A model generated the notes under the pieces. It ran no database searches, was not told the origin of the DNA, and was given only the letters and a program-made list of their open reading frames with translations. Shown in pieces: positions 11,990 to 23,404 of a stretch of DNA of 64,000 bases. Within the stretch, counting starts at the first letter, position 1, and every line of letters starts with the position of its first letter. Origin of the DNA: Aralia elata (lineage: Eukaryota > Streptophyta > Magnoliopsida > Apiales > Araliaceae); contig CM068385.1 in assembly GCA_034770075.1 (NCBI GenBank), positions 55,808,746-55,872,745 of the forward strand, written 5' to 3'. The position numbers were made by a program, and so were the translations under genes.

Positions 11990-13150
11990 ATCATCCTGCT
12001 GTTGGATAAAGCTTCAGTAAATGGATATGTAATGTTGTTCTTGAGAGTCCACTATCTCTATAGTGACTTTTTCTCTTTCAATGATTTCTCTAATCAAATG
12101 AAAGTGCTGCAACAAATGTTTGAATCCAAGATGAGACTTAGGAACTATTCCTAGTTCTGTAATGAACTTTTCATCCAAACAATCAACTTGTAGCTTCATT
12201 TACAGCTATATACTTTGTCTTTGTCACTAAACCACCAACTTTTTGCTGTTTGGAACCTTTCCAATTCACTGCACCACCATTCAAGGTAACGATTTACCCT
12301 AAAGTGGATTTGTTATCGTCTTGGTCAGTCTGAGAAACTTGAGTCTGTTTAGCCCTCTAGTTTTAATTCAGACCTACCATGAATCATGATCACATCTTTA
12401 ATACCGGTTAAGTACTTAAGATGTTTATCACTGTCTTACAGTGATCTTCTCTAGAATATGACTGATCAACATCAGGCCTTGTATATTCATTGCATACATG
12501 ATAATAACTCATGCGATCTCTCTTTCAATTGGGGACAATTTTAGAGAGATACACTATATGGCTCATCATCATGAGACCTCTCTTGGAGTTTGTCATACTA
12601 AACGCCTTTAGCATCGAATGAATATACATTCCTTGGGTTAAGTCGAGCATCCTTTTAAATCTATCTATATAGATTTATATCCCCAATTTATAGGATGCTC
12701 CTTCCAAGTTATTCATGGAGGAATGTTTAGATATATTTATCTTTACTGATTGTAGCATTGGTGTGTCATTCCTTATCAGTAGTATATCAACATATAATAC
12801 TAAGAATATCACAGTGCTCCCACTAACCCTTTTGTACACACTAGGTTCATTCTCGTTTTTGATAAAATCAAACTCTTTTGATTGTCTCATCAAAACGAAT
12901 GTTCCATCTTTGAGAAGCTTGCTTCAATCCATAAATGGATCAGTGTAGCTTACATACACGATTTGCTTCAACCTTTGAAACAAATTCCTTTGGATGTATC
13001 ATACATACATTCTCCTCAAGTCTTCATTGAGGAAAGGGTCTCCACGTCCATTTGCCAGATTTAGTAATAATAAGCTGCAATCGCAAGTAAAATCCAAATG
13101 GACTTGAGCATTACCCGTTAATAAGGTTTTATCACAGTCAACTCCTTGAC
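11990..13150 (-). pseudogene. Copia pol remnant: reverse transcriptase (C-terminal part) and RNase H
   Basis: On the minus strand, 12893-12675 encodes the reverse transcriptase core with the stretch NENEPSVYKRVSGS followed by FLVLYVDILLI. Copia enzymes have YVDD(I/M)L here. One aspartate codon of the catalytic pair is missing, so this copy would be inactive even without other damage. RNase H follows at 12330-12014, including WKGSKQQKV and FHLIREIIERE, which match the end of plant Copia RNase H domains. Frameshifts and stops separate the pieces. It is continuous with the duplicated segment at 13186-13519. Confidence 0.8.
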
Positions 13151-13185
13151 TTGATTTTAAACCTTTTAAACAGGTCTGGTCTTAT

Positions 13186-13519
13186 AGGTCTCCATCTTGC
13201 CATTTGCCCCAGTCTTTCTCTTAAAGACCCATATACACCCTCTAGGGACTATGCCTTTCAATGGAGTAACCAAAGTCTATACTTGGTTCTCATATATGGA
13301 GTCCATTTCGGATTTCATGGCCATCTGCCATTTCTTTGACTGTCTTCTACTCAGGTCTCCACCTTGCCATTTGCCCCAGTCTTTCTCTTAAAGACCTATA
13401 TTCACCCTCTAGGCACTATGCCCTTTTGTGGAGTAACCAGAGTCTATACTTGGTTCTCTTATAAGGAGTCCATTTTGGATTTCCTGGCCATCTACCATTT
13501 CTTAGAGTGTCTACTACTC
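13186..13519 (-). pseudogene. Copia reverse transcriptase N-terminal segment, tandemly duplicated
   Basis: Two direct copies of about 167 bp (13186-13352 and 13353-13519). Each encodes, on the minus strand, variants of AMKSEMDSIYENQV, TLV and a WVFKRKTGA stretch. This is the region just upstream of the Copia polymerase fingers (normally single: K-E-M-x-S-x-x-x-N-x-x-W-x-L). The copies differ at several bases, so the duplication is not very recent. A duplicated fold segment would not give a working enzyme. Plus-strand ORFs here are antisense shadows. Confidence 0.75.
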
Positions 13520-13574
13520 ATAGCCTCATCGTATAAAACTGGATCATCATTTTCTATAATGCGTACCTCATCAT

Positions 13575-16500
13575 TGTGACGCCCCAAAAATCCACCTGCT
13601 TGCTTCTTTTAGCTAGGTCGGACTTCGTGCTCACGTGTACAACCTTTACATACTACTATAGAAATCTTGATTTCTAATAATCAGAGTATAATGCGGAAAA
13701 GTGATAATATTACAATATCATTCAATACCCTCACTTGATACTAACTGTAACGCCCCCGAATTCGGGTCCGACGTTAACTCGTACTTCTATCGTCACTTAA
13801 CCAATGATCCCATAATCGTATTGGTTGGACGGGTCTAATAAAGATACCGCTTATAAAAATTTCTCTTATTCGTTCCCTGGATCTTAACTTATTCTCTATC
13901 CTTCCTTGCTACAAGTATCAACTTGTAGTTTATAACCGTTTACCTAGATAACATCATATCCAACGGTTAATTTTTAACCTTAAGGTTTGAACCTTCTATA
14001 CGTCCACTTGTAACGGTCTCATTCGTACTACAAGTATCAATATATAAAGATATTTCTTTATGTCGATATTCCCTATTTATCTGACATTCACAATATTAAT
14101 AACAAACTTGCTCTTGGGACAGAGGAACCTTGCGATGAATTTGGTTTCTTCATCGGTGCTAAATCTCTGTACGTACAGAACTAAGAATGTTATATAATAT
14201 CCTCATTCAGACTTGTAGTTCTTTATCAACCTTGTATTAATGTTTTACCATCTATCTGAATTTCAGAGTATCGGCATAACATGATCAGTCCATATTACCA
14301 ATACCCTCACTCAGATTTATAGTTCTTTAACAATTCTAAGTTTTATCAAATTTAAAGACATAATAACGTTCGATAACAATAAACTGGTAATATTGATATA
14401 ATATTCAGTTACATGTTTGTTTGTTCGTATTACAAAAGTCATTATGACTATAAACAATACAACAATTAAATAATCATGAAAACTATCCTATGCTTTCCTC
14501 TTTTACGTTCCATGATCTTCTTAACGTTCTTCTTAACTGCAAATAAAGTTTCATTCGCAGAAAGAATGAGCACTACGGCTCAGCAAGTCTAATTAATATC
14601 ACATAAACAGTTTATGCTTTCATATAACTTTAACATGTTTAGACTTGACAGATATTTCATTTCATAATCAATTAACACTCAACAGTTAATCATATAAAAA
14701 CAACTTATAACAGTTGCACATAATAACAATTGCACATAATAACAATTATACATAAACAATATAAGCAAGGATTAGAAAAACTTGCACATAAATACAATTG
14801 TTGAAAGACTTGCACAATAACACATAAAGGATTAGAACTTGCCTTGATCGTAAACTAAAATTTCCCGGTAAACGCTTGAAAGCCTACATAATGGGTTACG
14901 TGTACCCGAATATTAGATCATCGAATTTTATTTCTTAATAAGTCTTAGATATACTTGACTAGACTATTTCCATTGGTGGAATGATTTAAATAATTCATTT
15001 GCAAAAGCCTAAATTTCAAATTTTGGGCAGCCTACTTGGCTGTCGGACCAGCCGCAGTGTTTTAGTCATAACTTCCTCATAACAAAACATTTTTGAGTGT
15101 TTCTTGAGTCTAAATTCATTAGAACTTCCTGATCTACAACTTCCTTTTATATTTCAGAAGCAGATTCGGAATTTAAGATTTCGGAAATTTGCTTCAAAAG
15201 TCAGTAAGCAAATCTGTCCAGAAATTCCAAAATCAGCTTGTACCTCTTTTACTAAAACAGGCATAACTTTTACATAACAAAACATTTTCAGGTGATTCTT
15301 GAGTCTAAATTGGTTAGAATTGCATGCTCTACAACTTTCTTTTATATTGCGAAAACAGATTCTGATTTTAACTTTTCGAAAAATCTGCAGATGTGACAAA
15401 CTGTGGATTTGCACACAACTTCTTCATTCCACTAGGTAAAACATGATACCACAGGCATCAAAATGCTATGTTATCATGTTCTAACACTTAATATACCTCA
15501 ATAACATAAAAATAGTCGAATCATAAACCAACTTATATAGGATTTATGACTTTTGATCAAGAATACGAAGAACATACGGAGAACATATGAAGAACGATAA
15601 AAATCGAATATCGTAACGGCTTATGTTTTGATCTTTTAGCTTAATACTTAAAATAATTTGAGCATTATAACAACATGTTTACTTGATTTTAAAAATTTTA
15701 AACATAATATATATATATATGATTAAAGCTTGTAAAGATTAATATCAACTTTATTTCGAGAGTACACGAAGAACAGTTAATCGGCATAGCCAAACATCAT
15801 AACATCGTGTTTCTCATCGAGATTAAGGACCGTGAATGAAGATTTGCTCAAGAAACAAGAAGAACACTTGTGATCTTGAACAATTTCGACATTATAACTA
15901 CTTGCATAATTGATTAAAGCGATTAAAACACGAATTGAAATCGAACATAACAACAATTAGGGATTTTACCTCTTGTAGTTGCAAGCTTTAACTATTTCTT
16001 TGCAACTTCAGATTTTAACTAGTGAATTAGCAAAGAACTAATGAACTTAAGCCTTCTATTTATAGGAAAACCAAAGTGGGGGTAAAATAGACTTTTAGGC
16101 CTTAAAATATCTTAGTAAAATATCTTAACAAAATATCTTAATAAAATATCTTCCAAGCACGACAAAGCGTAAGCACGACAATGCGTAAGCACGACAAAGC
16201 GTAAGCACGACAAAGCGTAAGCACGACAATGCAACTTGTCAAAAACGAATATACCAACAAGTTCATTGGCGAAAAAATATTTTTAAGCACGACGTGTCAA
16301 GCACGACGTTTTTCGGAGAAAATTTTATTTGACCTAATTCATCGTTTACACTATAAAATCACAAAACACCTACTTCGAAATATCATTTGGATCTTTATTA
16401 AACACATAAATTCAAATCTCATTAGGGCTTAAGGTTTTAAACTTCTTGATACCTAGCTTTAGGTTATACGTTCTAATTCTAAACGTATACGATCTCGTTG

Positions 16501-16622
16501 TCGAATCGTATTAGGTTTTCAAAGATTACCTGAACAGTCGGTCATTAGGTATTTCTAGAGTTTTCATTCTTAACTCAGTTAAGATAATATTTATAATTTT
16601 GATAATATTTCGGGGTATTACA
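13575..16622 (-). mobile_element. 3' LTR (left) of the LARD-like element
   Basis: 3048 bp, TGTGACGCCCC to GGGGTATTACA on the plus strand. It contains an internal LTR-terminus-like junction at 13746 (TGTAACGCCCCC preceded by TGATACTA), a roughly 190 bp degenerate direct duplication (about 15066-15235 and 15258-15395, both with CTTGAGTCTAAATT), and a 16 bp minisatellite AAGCACGACAAAGCGT repeated about five times (16155-16233). A minus-strand TATA box (CTATTTATA at 16056-16064) is also present. The 67-codon ORF at 16229-16432 is also present in the other LTR and shows no domain. Confidence 0.92.
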
Positions 16623-18741
16623 TTCTACCCAACTTACAAGAATTTCGTCCTCAAAATTATTTTACAACTAACTTTAGTCATTTAATATCATATTTATATG
16701 TTCTATAAATTTTCAGGATATTACATTCTCTCTTCCTTATAAGAATTTCGTCCTCGTAATTATCTCTAACTTAGTCTTCAATATGAATTTTCTAAATTCA
16801 TCTCTTCTCACATCAAATTCCTAATATTAGGTCAACTATGTTCACTTATCTATACACATTTCCTTTCTGCAAAGGAAATTATATATGCAAGGATGAGCTA
16901 TAAAAGACTTATCAAGTTTAAACATTTAACAAATTATACTCACACTGTGTTTAAATTGAATGAGCATGTAGTTCAAAGATTTTTTTCACATATATATACT
17001 GAGTGTTTGTCTGTCAAACCACACATATTCTAGTTTCTGTCAGTCATAAAGACTTAGAAATCAGAGGTTGATCTGTTCAACCGGACATAGTAATCATTCC
17101 CATAGGTCATATAGACTTAGGAATCATTAGTTCGGATATTTTGAAGGGGATCAGCCTCCTTAACATCCTAGGAGTATGCATATCATCCTACTTGTGCCCG
17201 TTCGCACTATATGTCAGACAATACTGAACATATATATCATCCCACAAGGGGAATCAATTTCATCTCAGTTCAAAAGTTTTACCAATACACTTTGGTTTGA
17301 CACACATTTCATGTTTTTTAAAATCAACAACAATTTCACAATTTAATTTTAAATAATGATGGTTTATAGCCCGTCCTGGGATCCGTATCTAATTAACCAT
17401 CGTTTAACTGAGGATTGATAGCCCAGTCCGTCAGGATCCGTATCAATCATTCCTGTCAATCTTTAAGATTTAGGAATATGTTTAGATTTGGATGTCTTGA
17501 AGGGGATCAGCCTTATTACCATCCTAGGAGTATGCATATCATCCTACAATTTTGGTCGATATATAATCAATATTTTACGGCCTTCCATAAAGGCATTTTC
17601 CATTTCTCAGTATATATGTCGTACCAAACATTATTGGTTTCCACTCAGTTTATAACAAGGTTGTCTAGCCGAAACAATTGGCATTGACTCATTTAATTTA
17701 TTCAAAAACTTTTGAAAATCAATTTTATGATTTTATCATACCGTATCATGATTACGTTGATGATTCCATCATCTTTCATACCATACCAGGTAAAATGGGG
17801 TGTTGATGAAAAATTCATTTTATTTTTCACATTAAATCTGTGTCGCCAAAACAATTAGCATAGACATATGAATAACATGGCTCAAAAATTTTTTTCCAGT
17901 TCAATGATTGAACACTCCTTTTTCAAAGGCACCCAAGTGCGAATATACGTATGAAGATCTAGCATTGCTAGAAGATTTTGGAATACCCTTTTCTCCTTCA
18001 TCAACTTCAACTTCCTCTAATAAATCATTATGAAACACTTTTATCTATCTTTAGCACTATCAATGCTCAATCTAGTATAAATAATTAGCTACTATTCTAT
18101 AATATTTCTATACTCTAGTATAGTTCATCAAACTTACCATACATTATGTGTTTAGGAACTTTCCATAAAAATATGAGTTTAGGAACTTATCCTAACATTA
18201 TGTAGTCCAAGAACTAATCAGAGACTGTCCATGTGCTTAGGGGTTCAGAAACATACCATATGATTATGAGTCACAAACTTGCCATAAGTATGAGTTTTAA
18301 GAACTCACACCTAATCTTATATTCTCTAATTATCAAATATACATATGAGAAAAGAATCACCTTCTCAGAATATATATCAGGAATAGTTTGACACAAGATT
18401 TCAATTTATTATCAATATAGTAGACTGAGTGGTTCCTAACCCGTGAACTAATGAATTAGTTCCCCATCTCATCAACACTGCTACAATTGCATCAACAGTG
18501 TATATCGATTCTACGATACATCTACACTGCGAAAAATGTTACCTCAGTGAGTTAGATCGGTTTCCTAACACATCTTAAACTCCTGCCCATACAAGAGAGT
18601 TGTTCGACTCAGATACTAACATGGTTTTCAATTGAAATTCAACAATCACTATCACGTTGCGCATAACAGATAACAAGCATGTTAATGCACGGGGTGCAAA
18701 AGAAACAATACTTGCATAACAATAAACCTCATAAATAAGAC

Positions 18742-18908
18742 ACGTTATTGCACGGAGTGCATTTCAATAATTAGGTAGACTTGCGTTATTGCACGGAGTA
18801 CATTTCAACAAATAAGTAGACTTGCGTTATTGCACGGAGTGCATTTCAACAAATAAGTAGACTTGCGTTATTGCACGGAGTGCATTTCAACAAATAAGTA
18901 GACTTGCT
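18742..18908. repeat. 41-bp tandem repeat, about four copies
   Basis: Successive GACTTGC starts at 18778, 18819, 18860 and 18901 are exactly 41 bases apart. The unit includes TTGCACGGAGTGCATTTC, whose GCAC...GTGC arms can pair. A more diverged copy precedes it. Non-coding. Confidence 0.85.
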
Positions 18909-19028
18909 TTGAGAACTCCTTATGAGTCTATTCATTTCCAGACATTCTCGGGAAGAGTTTATCTTTATTCAATATATTTCTTTCACATAAAAGTTTTATG
19001 TATTAAGATTTATTAAGATATATATATA

Positions 19029-19029
19029 A

Positions 19030-19060
<31 letters not shown>

Positions 19061-19066
19061 TTTAAT
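19029..19066. repeat. (TTA)n microsatellite
   Basis: About a dozen TTA units in the internal region of the LARD-like element, near its primer-site end. No function is inferred. Confidence 0.85.
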
Positions 19067-19154
19067 TATCTACGGACTCTTCACAAGTCCATTTTAATTT
19101 TAACCCATCAGATTATACTCCAAGGTACTCGTTACCTTAGAACTATAATCCAAA

Positions 19155-19166
19155 GCTCTGATACCA
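19155..19166 (-). other. Primer-binding site, initiator methionine tRNA
   Basis: The reverse complement reads TGGTATCAGAGC, the standard match to the 3' end of plant initiator Met-tRNA. It lies three bases inside the right LTR boundary. It fixes the minus orientation of the LARD-like element and is the same primer class as in the Tekay element at 52250-52261. Confidence 0.9.
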
Positions 19167-19169
19167 ACC

Positions 19170-22100
19170 TGTGACGCCCCGAAAATCCACCTGCTTGCTT
19201 CTTTTAGCCAGGTCGGACTTCGTGCTCACGTGTACAACCTTTACATACTACTATAGAAATCTTGATTTCTAATAATCAGAGTATAATGCGGAAAAGTGAT
19301 AATATTTCAATATCATTCAATACCCTCACTTGATACCAACTGTAACGCCCCCGAATTCGGGTCCGACGTTAACTCGTACTTCTATCGTCACTTAACCAAT
19401 GATCCCATAATCGTATTGGTTGGACGGGTCTAATAAAGACACCGCTTATAAAAATTTCTCTTATTCGTTCCCTGGATCTTAACTTATTCTCTATCCTTCC
19501 TTGCTACAAGTACCAACTTGTAAGTTATAATCGTTTACCTAGATAACATCATATCCAACGGTTAATTTTTAACCTTAAGGTTTGAACCTTCTATACGTCC
19601 ACTTGTAACGGTCTCATTCGTACTACAAGTATCAATATATAAAGATATTTCTTTATGTCGATATTCCCTATTTATCTGACATTCACAATATTAATAACAA
19701 ACTTGCTCTTGGGACAGAGGAACCTTGCGATGAATTTGGTTTCTTCATCGGTGCTAAATCTCTGTACATACAGAACTAAGAATGTTATATAATATCCTCA
19801 TTCAGACTTGTAGTTCTTTATCAACCTTGTATTAATGTTTTACCATCTATCTGAATTTCAGAGTATCGGCATAACATGATCAGTCCATATTACCAATACC
19901 CTCACTCAGATTTATAGTTCTTTAACAATTCTAAGTTATATCAAATTTAAAGACATAATAACGTTCGATAACAATAAACTGGTAATATTGATATAATATT
20001 CAGTTACATGTTTGTTTGTTCGTATTACAAAAGTCATTATGACTATAAACAATACAACAATTAAATAATCATGAAAACTATCCTATGCTTTCCTCTTTTA
20101 CGTTCCATGATCTTCTTAACGTTCTTCTTAACTGCAAATAAAGTTTCATTCGCAAGAATGAGCACTACGGCTCAGCAAGTCTAATTAATATCACATAAAC
20201 AGTTTATGCTTTCATATAACTTTAACATGTTTAGACTTGACAGATATTTCATTTCATAATCAATTAACACTCAACAGTTAATCATATAAAACAACTTATA
20301 ACAGTTGCACATAATAACAATTGCACATAATAACAATTATACATAACAATATAAGCAAGGATTAGAAAAACTTGCACATAAATACAATTGTGAAAGACTT
20401 GCACAATAACACATAAAGGATTAGAACTTGCCTTGATCGTAAACTAAAATTTCCCGGTAAACGCTTGAAAGCCTACATAATGGGTTACGTGTACCCGAAT
20501 ATTAGATCATCGAATTTTATTTCTTAATAAGTCTTAGAAATACTTGACTAGACTATTTCCATTGGTGGAATGATTTAAATAATTCATTTGCAAAAGCCTA
20601 AATTTCAAATTTTGGGCAGCCTACTTGGCTGTCGGACCAGCCGCAGTGTTTTAGTCATAACTTCCTCATAACAAAACATTTTTGAGTGTTTCTTGAGTCT
20701 AAATTCATTAGAACTTCCTGATCTACAACTTCCTTTTATATTTCAGAAGCAGATTCTGAATTTAAGATTTCGGAAATTTGCTTCAAAAGTCAGTAAGCAA
20801 ATCTGTCCAGAAATTCCAAAATCAGCTTGTACCTCTTTTACTAAAACAGGCATAACTTTTTCATAACAAAACATTTTCAGGTGATTCTTGAGTCTAAATT
20901 GGTTAGAATTGCATGCTCTACAACTTTCTTTTTGCGAAAACAGATTCTGATTTTAACTTTTCGAAAAATCTGCAGATGTGACAAACTATGGATTTGCACA
21001 CAACTTCTTCATTCCACTAGGTAAAACATGATACCACAGGCATCAAAATGCTATGTTATCATGTTCTAACACTTAATATACCTCAATAACATAAAAATAG
21101 TCGAATCATAAACCAACTTATATAGGATTTATGACTTTTGATCAAGAACACGAAGAACATACGAAGAACATATGAAGAACGATAAAAATCGAATATTGTA
21201 ACGGCTTGTGTTTTGATCTTTTAGCTTAATACTTAAAATAATTTGAGCATTATAACAACATGTTTACTTGATTTTAACAATTTTAAACATAATATATATA
21301 TATGATTAAAGCTTGTAAAGATTAATATCAACTTTATTTCGAGAGTACACGAAGAACAGTTAATCGGCATAGCCAAACATCATAACATCGTGTTTCTCAT
21401 CGAGATTAAGGACCGTGAATGAAGATTTGCTCAAGAAACAAGAAGAACACTTGTGATCTTGAACAATTTCGACATTATAACTACTTGCATAATTGATTAA
21501 AGCGATTAAAACACGAATTGAAATCGAACATAACAACAATTAGGGATTTTACCTTTTGTAGTTGCAAGCTTTAACTATTTCTTTGCAACTTCAGATTTTA
21601 ACTAGTGAATTAGCAAAGAACTAATGAACTTAAGCCTTCTATTTATAGGAAAACCAAAGTGGGGGTAAAATAGACTATTAGGCCTTAAAATATCTTAGTA
21701 AAATATCTTAACAAAATATCTTAATAAAATATCTTCCAAGCACGACAAAGCGTAAGCACGACAAAGCGTAAGCACGAAAGAGCGTAAGCACGACAAAGCG
21801 TAAGCACCACAATGCAGCTTGTCAAAAACGAATATACCAACAAGTTCATTGGCGAAAAAATATTTTTAAGCACGACGTGTCAAGCACGACGTTTTTCGGA
21901 GAAAATTTTATTTGACCTAATTCATCGTTTACACTATAAAATCACAAAACCCTTGCTTCGAAATATCATTTGGATCTTTATTAAACACATAAATTCAAAT
22001 CTCATTAGGGCTTAAGGTTTTAAACTTCTTGATACCTAGCTTTAGGTTATACGTTCTAATTCTAAACGTATACGATCGCGTTGTCGAATTGTATTAGGTT

Positions 22101-22205
22101 TCCAAAGATTACCTGAACAGTCGGTCATTAGGTATTTCTAGAGTTTTCATTCTTAACTCAGTTAAGACAATATTTATAATTTTGATAATATTTCGGGGTA
22201 TTACA
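19170..22205 (-). mobile_element. 5' LTR (right) of the LARD-like element
   Basis: 3036 bp, the partner of 13575-16622 and in the same order throughout. The internal terminus-like junction is at 19341, preceded by TGATACCA (19331-19338), the reverse complement of a primer-site core. TATA box on the minus strand at 21639-21647. The AAGCACGAC minisatellite lies at about 21738-21815 with one or two variant units. The last 350 bases match the LTR end of the Tekay element near 46860-47030. Confidence 0.92.
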
Positions 22206-22210
22206 ATCAT

Positions 22211-22486
22211 CATCCTCTATGATGAATGCATACCCCCAGATCTCTTTGGTACTCTTCCAGATTTATGATTCAGTTGTGGTACAATAGGTCTATCTACAGG
22301 TTCCTCGGTTTGACTTAAAGTGCTTTGTGGTTTTTGAACTCCTTCAAGATCTATTACCCTCCCACTAGCTCCTTCAATGATAAACACCTTTATCTAAGAA
22401 GACAGCATGTAGGATTATAGTAATAATACCCTAAACTTTCTTTAGGATATCCCATAAATCTGCACTTGTTAGATTTTGTCCCAAAC
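22211..22486 (-). pseudogene. Copia pol remnant: linker between integrase and reverse transcriptase
   Basis: Minus-strand translation gives KFGTKSNKCRFMGYPKESLGYY and then a degraded proline/glutamate-rich stretch. This matches the C-terminal integrase extension (…K-C-x-F-x-G-Y-P…) found in plant Copia polyproteins. It resumes the Copia element right after the nested LARD-like element; before that insertion it was contiguous with 13569. Confidence 0.7.
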
Positions 22487-23150
22487 TTATCTTTGAAACC
22501 TTTTCACATAAGCTGGACAACCCCTTATCTTAACATACTTAAGAGTAGGAATCCTCCCTATCCATAACCTTATGAAGTCTTGGGCTCGGATTTTTGAGGT
22601 TATCTTATTTTGTAGATATGCAGTCGTTTCTAGGGCATAACCCCAGATGGATACTAGAATGTCGGTAAAAATTATCATGGACTGCACCACGTCCAACAAG
22701 GTACAATTTCTCCTTTTAGATATACCAATCAATTATTGCGTATCAGGAGGTGTCCATTATGAGAAAATACCATTTTGAGATGATCTAGAAACTCATTGCA
22801 CAAGTATTCCTTCCTCGATCTGATCAAAGAATCTTAATACTTTGTCAATATATTTCACTTCTGAATTCTTTGAACATTTCAAATGATTCAGACTTGTATT
22901 TTATCAAATACACACATTCGACTCTTTGAATGACCATCTCCTTTTCTTTTATTAGTTTATTCAATTTGCAAAATGTTTTTCATGTAAGTTAAGTATACAA
23001 AGTCTATCAAGTAATCTTCCAATTTCAAACAAAACATTATCATTATAAATAGAACAACAATTGTTCTTAAATATAATATCAGAATCTTCCTTATCCAACA
23101 ACGAAAGTTCTAATGTTTCTAATGAGAACTGGAACATAATAACAATTTAT
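22487..23150 (-). pseudogene. Copia pol remnant: integrase
   Basis: The ORF 22732-22487 reads IGISKRRNCTLLDVVQSMI, then WGYALETTAYLQNK and LKYVKIRGCPAYVK. This is the part of plant Copia integrase around the catalytic glutamate, where functional copies read N-G-x-(S/A)-E-R-R-N. Here the expected E is K (SKRRN), so the catalytic glutamate appears lost. Upstream sequence to about 23150 still shows SQWTPPDTQ and further core fragments, broken by stops. Confidence 0.78.
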
Positions 23151-23400
23151 TAACTTAATAGATTTGCCCGTAGACAGTGCTAAACTATAAGTTTCTATGG
23201 TTAATGCAGCAACCTTTGCTCCATTCCCACACATAAGATTACTTACTCTTTGTTTAGCTTTCTACTTCTGCTTAGTCTCTGCATTGGATTGCATACGTGA
23301 GAACTACAACCGGTATCCAATACCCAAGTAGAACCTTGACTTACAGAAAGATTTATTTTTAATCATGAACAAACCTGTATCTGTAACCGAAGCTTCACTA
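23151..23400 (-). pseudogene. Copia pol remnant: protease and pre-integrase region
   Basis: The minus-strand translation of about 23335-23281 gives STWVLDTGCSSHVCN, the Copia aspartic protease active site (D-T-G followed by S-S-H). The adjacent region has the CGNGAKVAALTIE stretch typical of the sequence before integrase. Aspartic proteases of this kind cut the polyprotein. Continuity with gag is broken by frameshifts. Confidence 0.75.
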
Positions 23401-23404
23401 AGCT

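Larger units (their letters stand above)
16623..19169 (-). other. Internal region of the LARD-like element
   Basis: Non-coding. Directly beside the left LTR is the polypurine-type tract (reverse complement AAGTTGGGTAGAA). A second, similar junction follows about 107 bp further on (16729: ATTACATTCTCTCTTCC then ATAAGAATTTCGTCCTC), as if another LTR end were captured. Blocks near 17150 and 17500 (GGGGATCAGCC..., ATCCTAGGAGTATGCAT) are shared with the Tekay LTRs at 45155 and 53106. So the internal DNA is largely recycled LTR sequence. It also carries a 41 bp tandem repeat and a TTA microsatellite. Confidence 0.75.
13575..22205 (-). mobile_element. LARD-like LTR retrotransposon, 8.6 kb, complete ends, no coding capacity
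   Basis: Two LTRs (13575-16622 and 19170-22205) flank a 2547 bp internal region. The target duplication ATCAT is perfect (13570-13574 and 22206-22210). Minus orientation is set by the initiator-Met primer site beside the right LTR (19155-19166) and a purine-rich tract beside the left LTR (16623-16635). I see no gag, protease, reverse transcriptase, RNase H or integrase motif in it. It must therefore have moved with proteins supplied in trans. The LTRs look nearly identical by eye (scattered substitutions and short indels), suggesting a recent insertion. 'Large retrotransposon derivative' describes this structure. Confidence 0.92.

Noticed and set aside
12715..13579. Several plus-strand ORFs of 60-77 codons
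   Set aside because: Shadows of the minus-strand Copia reverse transcriptase, where the recognisable motifs lie.
16229..16432. 67-codon ORF conserved at 21812-22015
   Set aside because: Conservation is explained by the two LTRs being copies of each other. It spans the minisatellite and the U3-like block, antisense to the element.
19155..19166. Possible tRNA gene fragments at TGGTATCAGAGC and TGGCGACTCTGC sites
   Set aside because: Only the 3'-end complement is present, directly beside LTRs. These are primer-binding sites, with no cloverleaf sequence around them.
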